The notes beneath the pieces are model-generated. The model made no database searches, was not told the DNA's origin, and saw nothing but the letters and a program-made list of their open reading frames with translations. A stretch of DNA of 64,000 bases from Pukyongia sp963768085. GTDB taxonomy: Bacteria > Bacteroidota > Bacteroidia > Flavobacteriales > Flavobacteriaceae. The position numbers were made by a program, and so were the translations under genes. The stretch is from positions 62,001-126,000 of the forward strand of contig CAVYGO010000005.1 in the NCBI GenBank assembly GCA_963768085.1. Direction: 5' to 3'. Every line of letters begins with the position of its first letter. Positions within the stretch are counted from its first letter, which is position 1. This document shows, piece after piece, positions 16,585-24,827 of this stretch.

Positions 16585-17468
16585 TTTTTGTACTCTCCCT
16601 CCTCTTTTTGTTTACGCGCGTATTCCTGCCGGTCTTCCTGTTTAGGAACGATGCGGTCATCCGGACCGACGTATTTGATCATGGACAGATCGATCATCTG
16701 AACCATCGGCTCATTGCGGGAAGCGCCCCAGGCCCGTCCTTTTTTCATGTTGAACAGGGCATGGGCCGCGCAGCTGAATCCCCGGCAGACACTGCCCAGG
16801 CACCAGGCTGCATTGGGGGAAAATCCGATTTCCATCAATGCCGTATTGCCGGAGCCCACCACGTTGACGCCGACATAGGAGCGGCCCTCGGCTTTGCGGC
16901 GGGCATGAAAATGTTTTTCGAGCGCCCGCTGAAACTCAAGGTAGACGCCTTCCAGACCGAGTTCTTCTTGTTTGAGGTGAATCGGCTCAGCCCGCGGATC
17001 ACTGTCGATATGCTGCGGCTGGCCCATACCCATCACCGGCCGGCCGGCATCCAAGTATTCGTCGACCAGAATCTTGGCCATCTCGTCAATGGTCTTACCT
17101 TCCTTTTGAGCGCGCTCAATGTATTTGTTGAGCATGTAACCGTGGGCTGCACCGGGCCCGTGAACGCCGCCGAAGGTGGAGACGGCGGCGGCAACCGTGC
17201 ATGGAAGGTTGGGCCGCCCGGCACTTACACCGATGGAGGCCACCGCCGATGGTGACATGGAATGTTCCATAAACACCCCCATTTCATATTTGAGCATTTT
17301 TTCTTCTTCTTCGGTGGGGATTCGATTCTGGTACATCACAAACAGGGCGTCACAAAATGAATAGCCCTCTTCCGCCAGCTCGCTTAAATCATAGCCGCGC
17401 ATGACGGTCTTTTCTTCCGTCTTGTACGAAATGGCGGTCTTTCTGTTTACCAAAGGTTCCCTGTCCAT
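16572..17468 (-). CDS. Citrate synthase/citryl-CoA lyase homologue, subunit 1
   Basis: A 298-residue paralogue of the next gene. It keeps FGGVHGPGAAHG (first catalytic His region) and GQPQHIDSDPRAEPIH, whose His-x3-DPR is the family's second catalytic His. The third catalytic position, Asp in NVDG-type motifs, appears as Val here (VNVVGSGNTALMEIGF). I chose ATG 17468 because GGAGGA lies directly upstream; the in-frame ATG at 17480 overlaps that site. It is the first gene of the minus-strand run (subunit 1, subunit 2, aminotransferase, dehydrogenase). Annotation pipelines would call it citryl-CoA lyase; the missing residue makes an ordinary citryl-CoA reaction doubtful. Confidence 0.7.
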   Translation of the reverse strand: MDREPLVNRKTAISYKTEEKTVMRGYDLSELAEEGYSFCDALFVMYQNRIPTEEEEKMLKYEMGVFMEHSMSPSAVASIGVSAGRPNLPCTVAAAVSTFGGVHGPGAAHGYMLNKYIERAQKEGKTIDEMAKILVDEYLDAGRPVMGMGQPQHIDSDPRAEPIHLKQEELGLEGVYLEFQRALEKHFHARRKAEGRSYVGVNVVGSGNTALMEIGFSPNAAWCLGSVCRGFSCAAHALFNMKKGRAWGASRNEPMVQMIDLSMIKYVGPDDRIVPKQEDRQEYARKQKEEGEYKKWLI

Positions 17469-17547
17469 TATTTCCTCCATTATTTCTTAATTTTAATTGA
17501 TTCAGTGTGTTATAGGATTATTCGAGTTATAAACCAATTGTGAGTTT

Positions 17548-17682
17548 GTTGGTTATTAGTTATTGGTTATTGGTTAATCGTTTCAGAGGAATAAAATCCA
17601 TTCTTATATTTCAGCTAAAATAGAATTATAAAATGGAGGGATCATCATATTCTAATAACGAATAACAAATAACCATTAACGC
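17548..17682. repeat. Inverted GTTATT-iteron element, copy G1
   Basis: Left arm 17548-17580 is GGTTATTAGTTATTGGTTATT-like; right arm 17651-17682 is its complement (AATAACGAATAACAAATAACC). It lies 78 bases upstream of the citrate-synthase-like operon start and has a sister copy (18991-19228) on the far side of the EamA gene. The rest of 17469-18105 holds copy E4 and an ATTCTGCGGTTCG repeat at 17939-17978, but no gene. Confidence 0.6.
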
Positions 17683-17840
17683 CTAATTGAGACTTTTAAA
17701 TAACCGGGCAAACAATATTATCCCTTTTTAAAAGTTGAAAGGCCCAATTTAGGTTAACTATAATTGCCCTATCAAGTATAAGTCAAAATAATAATTATCA
17801 TGTTTTCCATAATAAAAAGTCATAGTTTCTTAAGAAAAAT

Positions 17841-17932
17841 GAACTGATCCTCCAAAGTAGCGGCGGACAAGACTGAGCTAAAATCGTGGTATTCTGTCAA
17901 TTATATAAAAACAGATAGAGCGAAGCGATTCC
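17841..17932. repeat. Dispersed 92-base repeat, copy E4
   Basis: This segment matches the reverse complement of 45768-45861 almost throughout (shared words: CCTCCAAAG, CGGCGGACAAG, GAGCTAAAAT, GTGGTATTCTGTCAATT, ACAGATAGAGCG). It contains the same TATTCTGTC core as copies E1-E3. It is followed at 17939-17978 by a short ATTCTGCGGTTCGATATTCG direct repeat. Confidence 0.65.
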
Positions 17933-18105
17933 ATCCTTCGAAATTCTGCGGTTCGATATTCGATATTCTGCGGTTCGCTTTTCCATGGTTATGCGGTCGA
18001 TAGATCACGTCTTCAGCATGATTCGCTGTTTGGCCACGTGGAGTCCATATGAGGTGTCAGGACGGAGGCACCCGGGAGTTGAACCCTGACACCTGAAACC
18101 TTTTT

Positions 18106-18978
18106 TTATTTGCTCAGTCCGATAAACACCACACCTAAAGCGATCAGAACGGCACCGGCAATTTTTTGAGAGGCATGTTTCTCCTTTAGCCAGATAATTC
18201 CCAAAAAAGCCGAGAAGACAATACTCACTTCCCGCGCGGCAACCACGTAACTGACCTTGCTAAGGCGAAATGCGAAAAGGATCATCAGGTAGGTGAAAAG
18301 AACCAAAAATCCATCAATTAAAACCGGCCCTTTGTTGATCAGCCACTCTAATTTCAGCGCAGCACGTTGCTTTGCCAGTACATAAGGTGAAAGAAGAAGT
18401 AGCGATATAACAAACATCAAATAAATATATATAGGCGGATAAACGAGGCCGACGCCAACTTTATCGACCAGAGAGTACCCGGCGATCGTCCCTCCGGTGC
18501 ACAGCGCCCAGACGGAGGCACTGCCGCGCAATGATCGAAAAGGCTCAATAAAGGCAACAATGGAAAATGAATTCAGATGAATACAGTAGACTCCGAGAAT
18601 AACCAGGGAAATTCCGACGATTCCCAAGAATGAAAGTTGCTCCTGCAGGAAAATTATTGCCAGAATCGGCACAAACAAAGGCCCGGAACCCCTGGAGAGG
18701 GGATACACCAGAGAGAGATCTCCTCTTTCGTAGGCCCCTCCCATAAACCAGAAATATAGGGCGTGCAGAATACCGGTAGCGACAATGCAAGTCCAGCCGG
18801 CCGGGCTCACGGTATGCTGGGGCCAAAAAAATAGAAACATCGGCAAATAACCGATGGTAGCGATTAAAAGAAACCACCAGATAAAGGCCATCTTTTTCTT
18901 GCTTTTTTTAGCTAAAAAATTCCAGCTTGCATGGAAAAGAGCGGCAAAGAGAACAATGCAAAGGGCCAGACTACTCAT
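18106..18978 (-). CDS. EamA/DMT-family permease
   Basis: A 290-residue inner-membrane protein with about ten hydrophobic segments in two five-helix halves, the EamA (drug/metabolite transporter) arrangement. N-terminal LFAALFHASWNFLAKKS and the C-terminal half ending FLGIIWLKEKHASQKIAGAV then LIALGVVFIGLSK match the family's AxxWGxxF and LGE-type loops. Direction and substrate are unknown; relatives export or import small metabolites. It lies upstream of the citrate-synthase-like operon on the same strand but 637 bases away, with repeats on both sides, so co-regulation is only a possibility. The start lacks a strong ribosome-binding site. Confidence 0.82.
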   Translation of the reverse strand: MSSLALCIVLFAALFHASWNFLAKKSKKKMAFIWWFLLIATIGYLPMFLFFWPQHTVSPAGWTCIVATGILHALYFWFMGGAYERGDLSLVYPLSRGSGPLFVPILAIIFLQEQLSFLGIVGISLVILGVYCIHLNSFSIVAFIEPFRSLRGSASVWALCTGGTIAGYSLVDKVGVGLVYPPIYIYLMFVISLLLLSPYVLAKQRAALKLEWLINKGPVLIDGFLVLFTYLMILFAFRLSKVSYVVAAREVSIVFSAFLGIIWLKEKHASQKIAGAVLIALGVVFIGLSK

Positions 18979-18990
18979 AATCAGAAAGAT

Positions 18991-19228
18991 ATTGGTTATT
19001 GGTTATTGGTTCGTCGTTGGTGGTTATTAGTTATTGGTTATTGGTTATTAGTAAAAGGGGCTTGAGGCCGGGAGGCTTGAAGGCTAACAAGCTCGAAAGC
19101 TTTGAGGCAAAACAAAATCAAGATCTCTGCAGGCCCGAGCATTCTGACCTCCAAGCTTTCCGGCTTCCCAGCCATTTTCCTAAGCAGACGATCAACACAT
19201 TCTTATAACAAATAACGAATAACAATAA
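18991..19228. repeat. Nested inverted iteron element, copy G2
   Basis: Outer arms: 18991-19052 repeats GGTTATTGGTTATT, and 19203-19228 has the complement. Inner arms: GCTTGAGGC/GCTTGAAGGC units at about 19059-19110, with complementary CTCCAAGCTTTCCGGCTT near 19150-19170. The element therefore has two nested iteron families. No gene is supported from 18979 to 19584. Confidence 0.55.
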
Positions 19229-19378
19229 AAGGGACTCTCTCGATTCTAAAAAGAACGAAATAAAAAGGTGGAAATGGATTCTTCTTAATTTGTCGGTTCT
19301 ATAATTAATCTTTATTTCAATAGGTTATTCAAAATTATGGTCCCCGTTAAATAATCTCATAATAATGCAATTTAATCC

Positions 19379-19444
19379 TTGACATAGCTCTATCATCTGC
19401 CCTAATATGACTCATATAATGAGATACAATCTCATTCTATGAGT
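19379..19444 (+). promoter_or_regulatory. Promoter and 35-base palindromic operator of IclR gene
   Basis: TTGACA at 19379-19384 and TAATAT at 19403-19408 (18-base spacer) precede an almost perfect dyad: arms 19410-19426 and 19428-19444 match at 15 of 17 positions around one central base. The palindrome covers the expected transcription start, a classic place for repression or autoregulation. IclR-family dimers bind palindromes of this kind, so it is the best candidate site for the regulator encoded 141 bases downstream. Confidence 0.65.
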
Positions 19445-19584
19445 TAAATTCGAGGTGCGATCTTGCATTATGAACCAAGACAGACTTTTCGCGAATAGCA
19501 ACCGTAAAGGTTCATAAATAATTTTGCCTGCGTCATCATCGAAATGACCACCCTGCTCTAGAATTCGAAAACCTTTTTAATAAA

Positions 19585-20349
19585 ATGAGGAACACCGCTT
19601 TGAATTCTATCGAAAAGGCTTTAGAGATTCTCCGCGCTTTCACACCGGAAAACCGGCCTTTGCGGTCTGTGGAGATCAGCCACCGACTGGGCATGAATAA
19701 AGCCACCGTCAATCGTATACTTATCACACTGAAAAAGAGAGGCTTTGTAGTCCAGGATGATGCTACGCGACGTTATCGACTGGGGCCTTCAACTGCATTA
19801 TTGGGCCGCGCTGTCAAACAATCTTTAAATGGCAGGTTGGTGGCCCTGGCCAAACCTTACCTGGACAGCCTTCGGGACAAAGTAGGCGAAACGGTTCACC
19901 TCGAGGTGCTAACGGGCGGACGGATCTTCCTGTCATACAGCGCCAAAGGAATCAGGCAGGTCACAGTTACCCCCAGGGTAGGGGACCAAATGGCAGTCAA
20001 TGCCAACGCCGGCGCCAAGGTCATTATGGCCTTCTGTCCAAAAGAAATGGTTGCAAAACACCTGGCTGGAACATTGACAAAATTTACAACCAAAACCGTT
20101 ACCGCTCCCAGCAAAATCCTTCAAGAATATGAAGTAATCAGAGCCACCGGATTGGCATACGATAAGGAAGAATACGATGAAGATGTACATGCTGTGGCTG
20201 CCCCAGTCTTTAACCATGAGGATCGAGTTGTTGCAGCGGTAGTAATCATCGCACCTGCGTTTCGAATGAGTAGCAGCATTGAATCGGGATCATTGGAGTT
20301 ATTAAAGGATGCCGCAACTGATATCTCAGACAGACTGTCAAAATTATAG
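19585..20349 (+). CDS. IclR-family transcriptional regulator
   Basis: A 254-residue regulator: N-terminal winged helix-turn-helix (residues about 3-65; LRSVEISHRLGMNKATVNRI) and C-terminal IclR effector domain (GETVHLEVLTGG, VNANAGAKVIMAF, GLAYDKEEYDEDVHAVAAPV). IclR proteins commonly control aromatic and short-chain acid catabolism. Placed at the head of the plus-strand transhydroxylase cluster, it is the natural regulator of that cluster, and the 35-base palindrome at its promoter suggests autoregulation. ATG 19585 gives the standard family N-terminus. The downstream SDR gene begins 79 bases after the stop, so co-transcription is possible. Confidence 0.9.
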   Translation: MRNTALNSIEKALEILRAFTPENRPLRSVEISHRLGMNKATVNRILITLKKRGFVVQDDATRRYRLGPSTALLGRAVKQSLNGRLVALAKPYLDSLRDKVGETVHLEVLTGGRIFLSYSAKGIRQVTVTPRVGDQMAVNANAGAKVIMAFCPKEMVAKHLAGTLTKFTTKTVTAPSKILQEYEVIRATGLAYDKEEYDEDVHAVAAPVFNHEDRVVAAVVIIAPAFRMSSSIESGSLELLKDAATDISDRLSKL

Positions 20350-20428
20350 ATTTATAAATAGAAACAATCATGGCCGGACTGGACCCGATGATTTGGGCTG
20401 ACTGTCCGCAGATAACAGGGAGGATATT

Positions 20429-21223
20429 ATGCGCGTGAAGATGGGGCTCGACGAAATCAAATCCATGTTTGATCTTAACGGCAAAGTGGCGGTCATAACA
20501 GGTGGTTCGGGGGGGTTTGGCAGGGCTGCGGCCATTGGTTTGACGGCGTATGGTGCCGATGTTGTGGTTACTTCGCGGACCCTTTCCAGTCTGGAAGAGA
20601 CCGTCTCGGAGGTTGAAAAGCAGGGAGCTAAGGCCATGGCCATTTCCTGTGATGTCACCGATGCGGACAGTGTCTCCGCCATGGCCAAACAGGTTGTCGA
20701 TCAGTTCGGGAAGATCGATATCATGGTTACCGGCGCCGGCATCGCCGCTCGCCATCCTGCAGAGGAAATGCCCATCGACGAGTGGCAAAAGGTTATGGAC
20801 GCCAACGTCAAGGGAACCATGCTCTGCTGCCAGGAGGCCGGAAAAGACATGATCAAACGTGGTGAACCAGGCAGCATCATCACCGTCGGCTCCATTCGCG
20901 GTTTTTTGGGGCACCCGGCCGGTTATACAGCCTACGGCACGTCCAAAGGGGCGGTCCATCTGTTGACCAAACAACTGGCTTGCGAATGGGCCAAGTACCA
21001 GATTCGGGTCAACTGTATCGCACCCTGCATCTTCTGGACTCCCTTGACTGAGCCGATCTTGAACGACAAAGAGCTCTACAAAATCTTCATGTCCCGGATT
21101 CCCATCGGCCGGGCTGCAGAACCGGAAGATTTCATCGGTGCTTTGATTTATCTGGCTTCACCCGCCTCCAATATGATGACCGGGCATATCATGTCTGTTG
21201 ACGGTGGCGCCGCAGCAGGATAG
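20429..21223 (+). CDS. Short-chain dehydrogenase/reductase, candidate phloroglucinol reductase
   Basis: A 264-residue classical SDR: cofactor motif TGGSGGFG near residue 25, NxxG-type GAGIAAR (with TGAG in place of NNAG), catalytic Ser in TVGSIRGF and YxxxK in YTAYGTSKGA, and a typical C-terminus VDGGAAAG. The Asp-Val after the CDVTD loop and Arg in TSRTLSS suggest NADPH use. SDR enzymes reduce phloroglucinol to dihydrophloroglucinol in known anaerobic pathways; with transhydroxylases directly downstream this is the best functional guess, but SDR sequence alone does not prove it. GGGAGG precedes ATG 20429. Fourteen bases separate it from the next start: operon. Confidence 0.8.
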   Translation: MRVKMGLDEIKSMFDLNGKVAVITGGSGGFGRAAAIGLTAYGADVVVTSRTLSSLEETVSEVEKQGAKAMAISCDVTDADSVSAMAKQVVDQFGKIDIMVTGAGIAARHPAEEMPIDEWQKVMDANVKGTMLCCQEAGKDMIKRGEPGSIITVGSIRGFLGHPAGYTAYGTSKGAVHLLTKQLACEWAKYQIRVNCIAPCIFWTPLTEPILNDKELYKIFMSRIPIGRAAEPEDFIGALIYLASPASNMMTGHIMSVDGGAAAG

Positions 21224-21236
21224 GGAGCAACAACAC

Positions 21237-22190
21237 ATGAATACTCAAACGCTTGCGTTCCCATCAGTGGCAGTAATCGGCGCGGGACTGATGGGCCACG
21301 GTATCGCCCAGATTTTCGCGCTCAGCGGCCGTCAGGTCTGGCTAAACGACCTGGACGAGCAGATGCTGGAACAGGCTTTCGTAAACGTTCGGAACAATCT
21401 GGCCATCTTTGTCGAACACGAATTAGTCTCCCCGGAAGAGGTCGATCCGGCCCTGGCTATGATCAAAACCACCACTTCCCTGGAGCAGGCGGCCGGCGCG
21501 GCCGACTACGTGGTGGAAGCCGTCAGTGAAAACCTGGAGCTCAAACAATCCATATTCAAGAAACTGGATGCAATCTGTCGCCCGGAGACCATTTTAAGCA
21601 CCAACACCTCGGTAATGAGTATTACCGAGATTGCCGCCAAGGCCGACAATCGTTCAAGGATTGTCGGTACCCACTTTTGGAACCCGCCCCACCTGATTCC
21701 CCTGGTGGAAGTGGTACCCGGAGACGACACCGCCCCGGAAACCGTCGAACATGCGTATTCCCTTCTGGCCGATGTGGGCAAACATCCGGTGCGGGTCAAG
21801 CGCGATGTGCCCGGTTTTGTGGGAAATCGTTTGCAGCACGCCCTCTGGCGTGAGGCTGTCTCCATTGTGGACCAGGGTATTGCCGAAGCGGCAGAGGTGG
21901 ATGAGGTGGTAAAGATGGGATTCGGCATTCGGCTGCCGGTATTGGGCCCCTTGGAGAACGCCGATCTAGTTGGCCTGGAGCTTACCTATGCTATCCATGA
22001 TTACATATTGAAGCACCTGAACGCCTCATCCGAACCGGCACCCATTCTGAAGCGTAAGATTGATCAGGGGCATCTTGGTTTTAAAAGCGGATGCGGCCTG
22101 CAAAACTGGACCGAGCAGGAGATCGCGGATACACGCAGTCGTTTGGCGGGTCATCTGATCGCATGGAACAAGGCGCAGCAAGGCAAGTAA
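21237..22190 (+). CDS. 3-hydroxyacyl-CoA dehydrogenase family protein
   Basis: A 317-residue NAD-dependent dehydrogenase with GAGLMGHGIA at the N-terminus, the catalytic His in GTHFWNPPHLIPLVEVV, the domain-linking VPGFVGNRLQHALWREA and a C-terminal helical domain. It is a single-function protein of usual size. In this setting an attractive substrate is the ring-opened 3-hydroxy-5-oxohexanoate (oxidised to 3,5-dioxohexanoate), a step that in clostridial phloroglucinol degradation is assigned, as I recall, to this family. Ordinary 3-hydroxybutyryl-CoA oxidation is the alternative. GGGAG lies before ATG 21237; longer forms overlapping the SDR gene are unlikely. Confidence 0.82.
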   Translation: MNTQTLAFPSVAVIGAGLMGHGIAQIFALSGRQVWLNDLDEQMLEQAFVNVRNNLAIFVEHELVSPEEVDPALAMIKTTTSLEQAAGAADYVVEAVSENLELKQSIFKKLDAICRPETILSTNTSVMSITEIAAKADNRSRIVGTHFWNPPHLIPLVEVVPGDDTAPETVEHAYSLLADVGKHPVRVKRDVPGFVGNRLQHALWREAVSIVDQGIAEAAEVDEVVKMGFGIRLPVLGPLENADLVGLELTYAIHDYILKHLNASSEPAPILKRKIDQGHLGFKSGCGLQNWTEQEIADTRSRLAGHLIAWNKAQQGK

Positions 22191-22247
22191 TTTTAGGGGT
22201 AGGAGCTGTAATCGGCAAAAGACTCGATATACTTTTTGGAGGCCATC

Positions 22248-24827
22248 ATGGGCGGTGTTAATACCTATATTAACGGAACCACAGGCGGTCCGGTGCGGGT
22301 CTATGTTCGCGACGGACGTATTATTCGCATTACGCCGATTGAACTCGTTGATAGCGATGCACCCTCCTGGGAAATCAATGCCCGCGGGCGGACCTTTTCG
22401 CCACCGCGCAAAACAACGCTGGCACCTTACTCCCTGGCCTGGCGGTCCATGGTCTACTCACCCCAGAGAATCATGACCCCACTGAAACGGGTGGATTTCG
22501 ATCCTGACGGAAAACGTAATTGTGAAAAACGGGGCGAGTCCGACTACGAAGCCATCAGCTGGGATACGGCCGCCGATATCGTCTGCAATGAGATCAAAAG
22601 CATCAAGCGGGATTATGGGCCGGCAGCCATGCTGTCCACTGCAAGTTCACACCATCTGTGGGGCAACATCGGTTATCGCCACAGTGCCTATTTCCGCTTT
22701 ATGAACCTGGTCGGCTATACCTATGCGGACCACAATCCGGACAGCTGGGAAGGCTGGCACTGGGGCGGCATGCATCAGTGGGGCTTCTCCTGGCGACTTG
22801 GCATCCCCGAGCAGTATGATCTGCTCGAAGATGCCCTCAAAAATACCGAGATGGTGGTCTTCTGGTCCTCTGATCCGGAAACGACCCATGGCATCTATTC
22901 CGCCTTCGAGTCCACCCCCAGGCGTTTCTGGCTGAAGGAACTGGGTGTCAAGATGGTCTTTATCGATCCCTTCATGAATCATACCGCTGGTCTGTTCGGC
23001 GACAAATGGTTTGCCCCACGGCCCGATGCCGGTAATGCCATGGCCCTGGCCATCGCCCATGTCTGGCTGACCGAAGATTTGTACGATAAAGAGTACATCG
23101 CCCAACACGCAGTCGGTTTTGATCAATGGGCGGATTATGTGCTTGGCACAGAGGGCGGACAACCCAAATCACCCCAGTGGGCAGAACAGGAATGTGGTGT
23201 TCCAGCCCGGCAGATAAAAGCCCTGGCCCGGGAGTGGGCCGCCAAGAAGACCATGTTGGCTGCCGGCGGCCTGAGCGGTTGGGGCGGGGCCTGCCGGTCA
23301 GCAACGGGCGTCCAGTGGGCCCGGTTGATGATCTCTCTGCAAGCCATGCAGGGGTTGGGAAAACCCGGCATCAATATCTGGTCTACGGTACAAGGAGCCC
23401 CCAGCAATACCGATTTTATGTTTCCCGGCTATGCTGAAGGCGGCATCTCGGCAGACCCGGACAATTCGGCAGCCGGTTTCCGCTGGGCCAACAAGATCGA
23501 TTTCAAGGGCACCAAATCCAACATCAACCACCCCGGCGGACAGCATATTCCCAGACTCAGGATTCCGGAGTGCATCCTCGAAGGAAAGGACAAATGGCGG
23601 GGCAAAGGATTCTGCGGTAGTTCCATCGAAGCGCAGCTCAAACCATACAAATATCCCGAAGACGGTTTTCCAGAAATACAGATGTACTATCGGTATGGCG
23701 GCTCCTTTATCGGCACCATGACCGAAACCAACCGTTACGTTAAAGCCTATCGGACCGACCGTCTGCCTTTTGTGGTCAACCAGTCGATCTGGTTCGAGGG
23801 TGAGACCCGCTTTGCCGATATCATATTGCCGGCCTGCACCAATTTCGAACGCTGGGATATCAGCGAATTCGCCAACTGCTCGGGCTATGTCACCGACTCC
23901 TTCACCCAGGTCAATCACCGGATCGTGACCCTCCAGCAAAAATGCATCGAACCATTGGGCCAATCAAAATCCGACTACGACATTTTCGCCCTGTTGGCCA
24001 AGCGTCTGGGACTCTTCGAGGCCTTTACCGAGGGCGGGATGGATGAGCTGGATTGGGTCAAGCGCTACTTCGATCTTACCGATCTGCCGCGCTACATCTC
24101 CTGGGAGGATTTTGAGCACAAGGGCTATTTTGTGGTTCCCCTGCCGGAAAACTATAAGCCTACACCGGCCTTGCGCTGGTTTGCCGAAAACCGGCCGAAA
24201 GATACACCCGATTGGGGACCGCACCCCGAAACGCAGGCCGTTGCTGGAGAAGGTCTTCAGACGGCGTCCGGCAAGATCGAGTTCGTCTCTTCCAGCCTGA
24301 GCCGATTCAATCCCGACGACCCCGAGCGGACGGTCATGCCCCAGTACCTACCATCCTGGGAAGGCCATCACACCTCGGAGCAATACGCAAAGTATCCGCT
24401 TCAACTGATAAGTCCCCACCCGCGCTTCAGCTTTCACACCATGGGCGATGGCAAGGAGAGCTGGATCAACGAGATCAAGGATCATCGAGTGCTCAAGGAG
24501 GATGGACGCTCCTATTGGATTATCCGTCTGAATACCGCAGACGCCGAAAACCGGGGTATCGCGGATGGCGATCTGGTAAAAGCCTTTAATGACCGCGGCG
24601 AGGTAATTCTTGCAGCCAGCCTGACCGAGAGAGTGCCGCCGGGCACGGTGCATAGCTATGAATCCTGTGCCGACTACCAACCAGCGGGCCAACCCGGGCA
24701 GAGCGCCGACCTGTCCGGCTGTATCAATATTCTTACACCCAAGCGCTTCGTAACCAGAGACGCTTGTGGGATGGCTCCCAACTCCTGCCTGATTCAGGTG
24801 GCCAGACTGGAAGGGGGTGCCCTATGA
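22248..24827 (+). CDS. athL: Pyrogallol-phloroglucinol transhydroxylase-like large subunit
   Basis: An 859-residue bis-MGD molybdenum enzyme of the DMSO-reductase superfamily, close by eye to the Pelobacter acidigallici transhydroxylase large subunit (about 875 residues). As in that enzyme there is no N-terminal cysteine motif for an Fe-S cluster. Key residues keep their spacing: His135 in SSHHLWGN and Asp165-Ser166 in HNPDSWEGW, corresponding to His144, Asp174 and the Mo-ligand Ser175 of the known enzyme as I remember it. FWSSDPET, FPGYAEGGIS, ADIILPACTNFERWDISEFA and SPHPRFSFHTMGDGK are also conserved. It should move hydroxyl groups between trihydroxybenzenes without net redox change. No signal peptide. 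Its end overlaps the small-subunit start (ATGA). Confidence 0.88.
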   Translation: MGGVNTYINGTTGGPVRVYVRDGRIIRITPIELVDSDAPSWEINARGRTFSPPRKTTLAPYSLAWRSMVYSPQRIMTPLKRVDFDPDGKRNCEKRGESDYEAISWDTAADIVCNEIKSIKRDYGPAAMLSTASSHHLWGNIGYRHSAYFRFMNLVGYTYADHNPDSWEGWHWGGMHQWGFSWRLGIPEQYDLLEDALKNTEMVVFWSSDPETTHGIYSAFESTPRRFWLKELGVKMVFIDPFMNHTAGLFGDKWFAPRPDAGNAMALAIAHVWLTEDLYDKEYIAQHAVGFDQWADYVLGTEGGQPKSPQWAEQECGVPARQIKALAREWAAKKTMLAAGGLSGWGGACRSATGVQWARLMISLQAMQGLGKPGINIWSTVQGAPSNTDFMFPGYAEGGISADPDNSAAGFRWANKIDFKGTKSNINHPGGQHIPRLRIPECILEGKDKWRGKGFCGSSIEAQLKPYKYPEDGFPEIQMYYRYGGSFIGTMTETNRYVKAYRTDRLPFVVNQSIWFEGETRFADIILPACTNFERWDISEFANCSGYVTDSFTQVNHRIVTLQQKCIEPLGQSKSDYDIFALLAKRLGLFEAFTEGGMDELDWVKRYFDLTDLPRYISWEDFEHKGYFVVPLPENYKPTPALRWFAENRPKDTPDWGPHPETQAVAGEGLQTASGKIEFVSSSLSRFNPDDPERTVMPQYLPSWEGHHTSEQYAKYPLQLISPHPRFSFHTMGDGKESWINEIKDHRVLKEDGRSYWIIRLNTADAENRGIADGDLVKAFNDRGEVILAASLTERVPPGTVHSYESCADYQPAGQPGQSADLSGCINILTPKRFVTRDACGMAPNSCLIQVARLEGGAL

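Noticed and set aside
14218..18978. Simple assignment as an aminoethylphosphonate degradation operon
   Set aside because: No phosphonatase or phosphonoacetate hydrolase is present, and the dehydrogenase is CoA-acylating; PhnW similarity alone is not enough.
17548..19228. Insertion sequence around the EamA gene
   Set aside because: No transposase is encoded and no target duplication can be seen; kept only as a repeat-bracketed unit.
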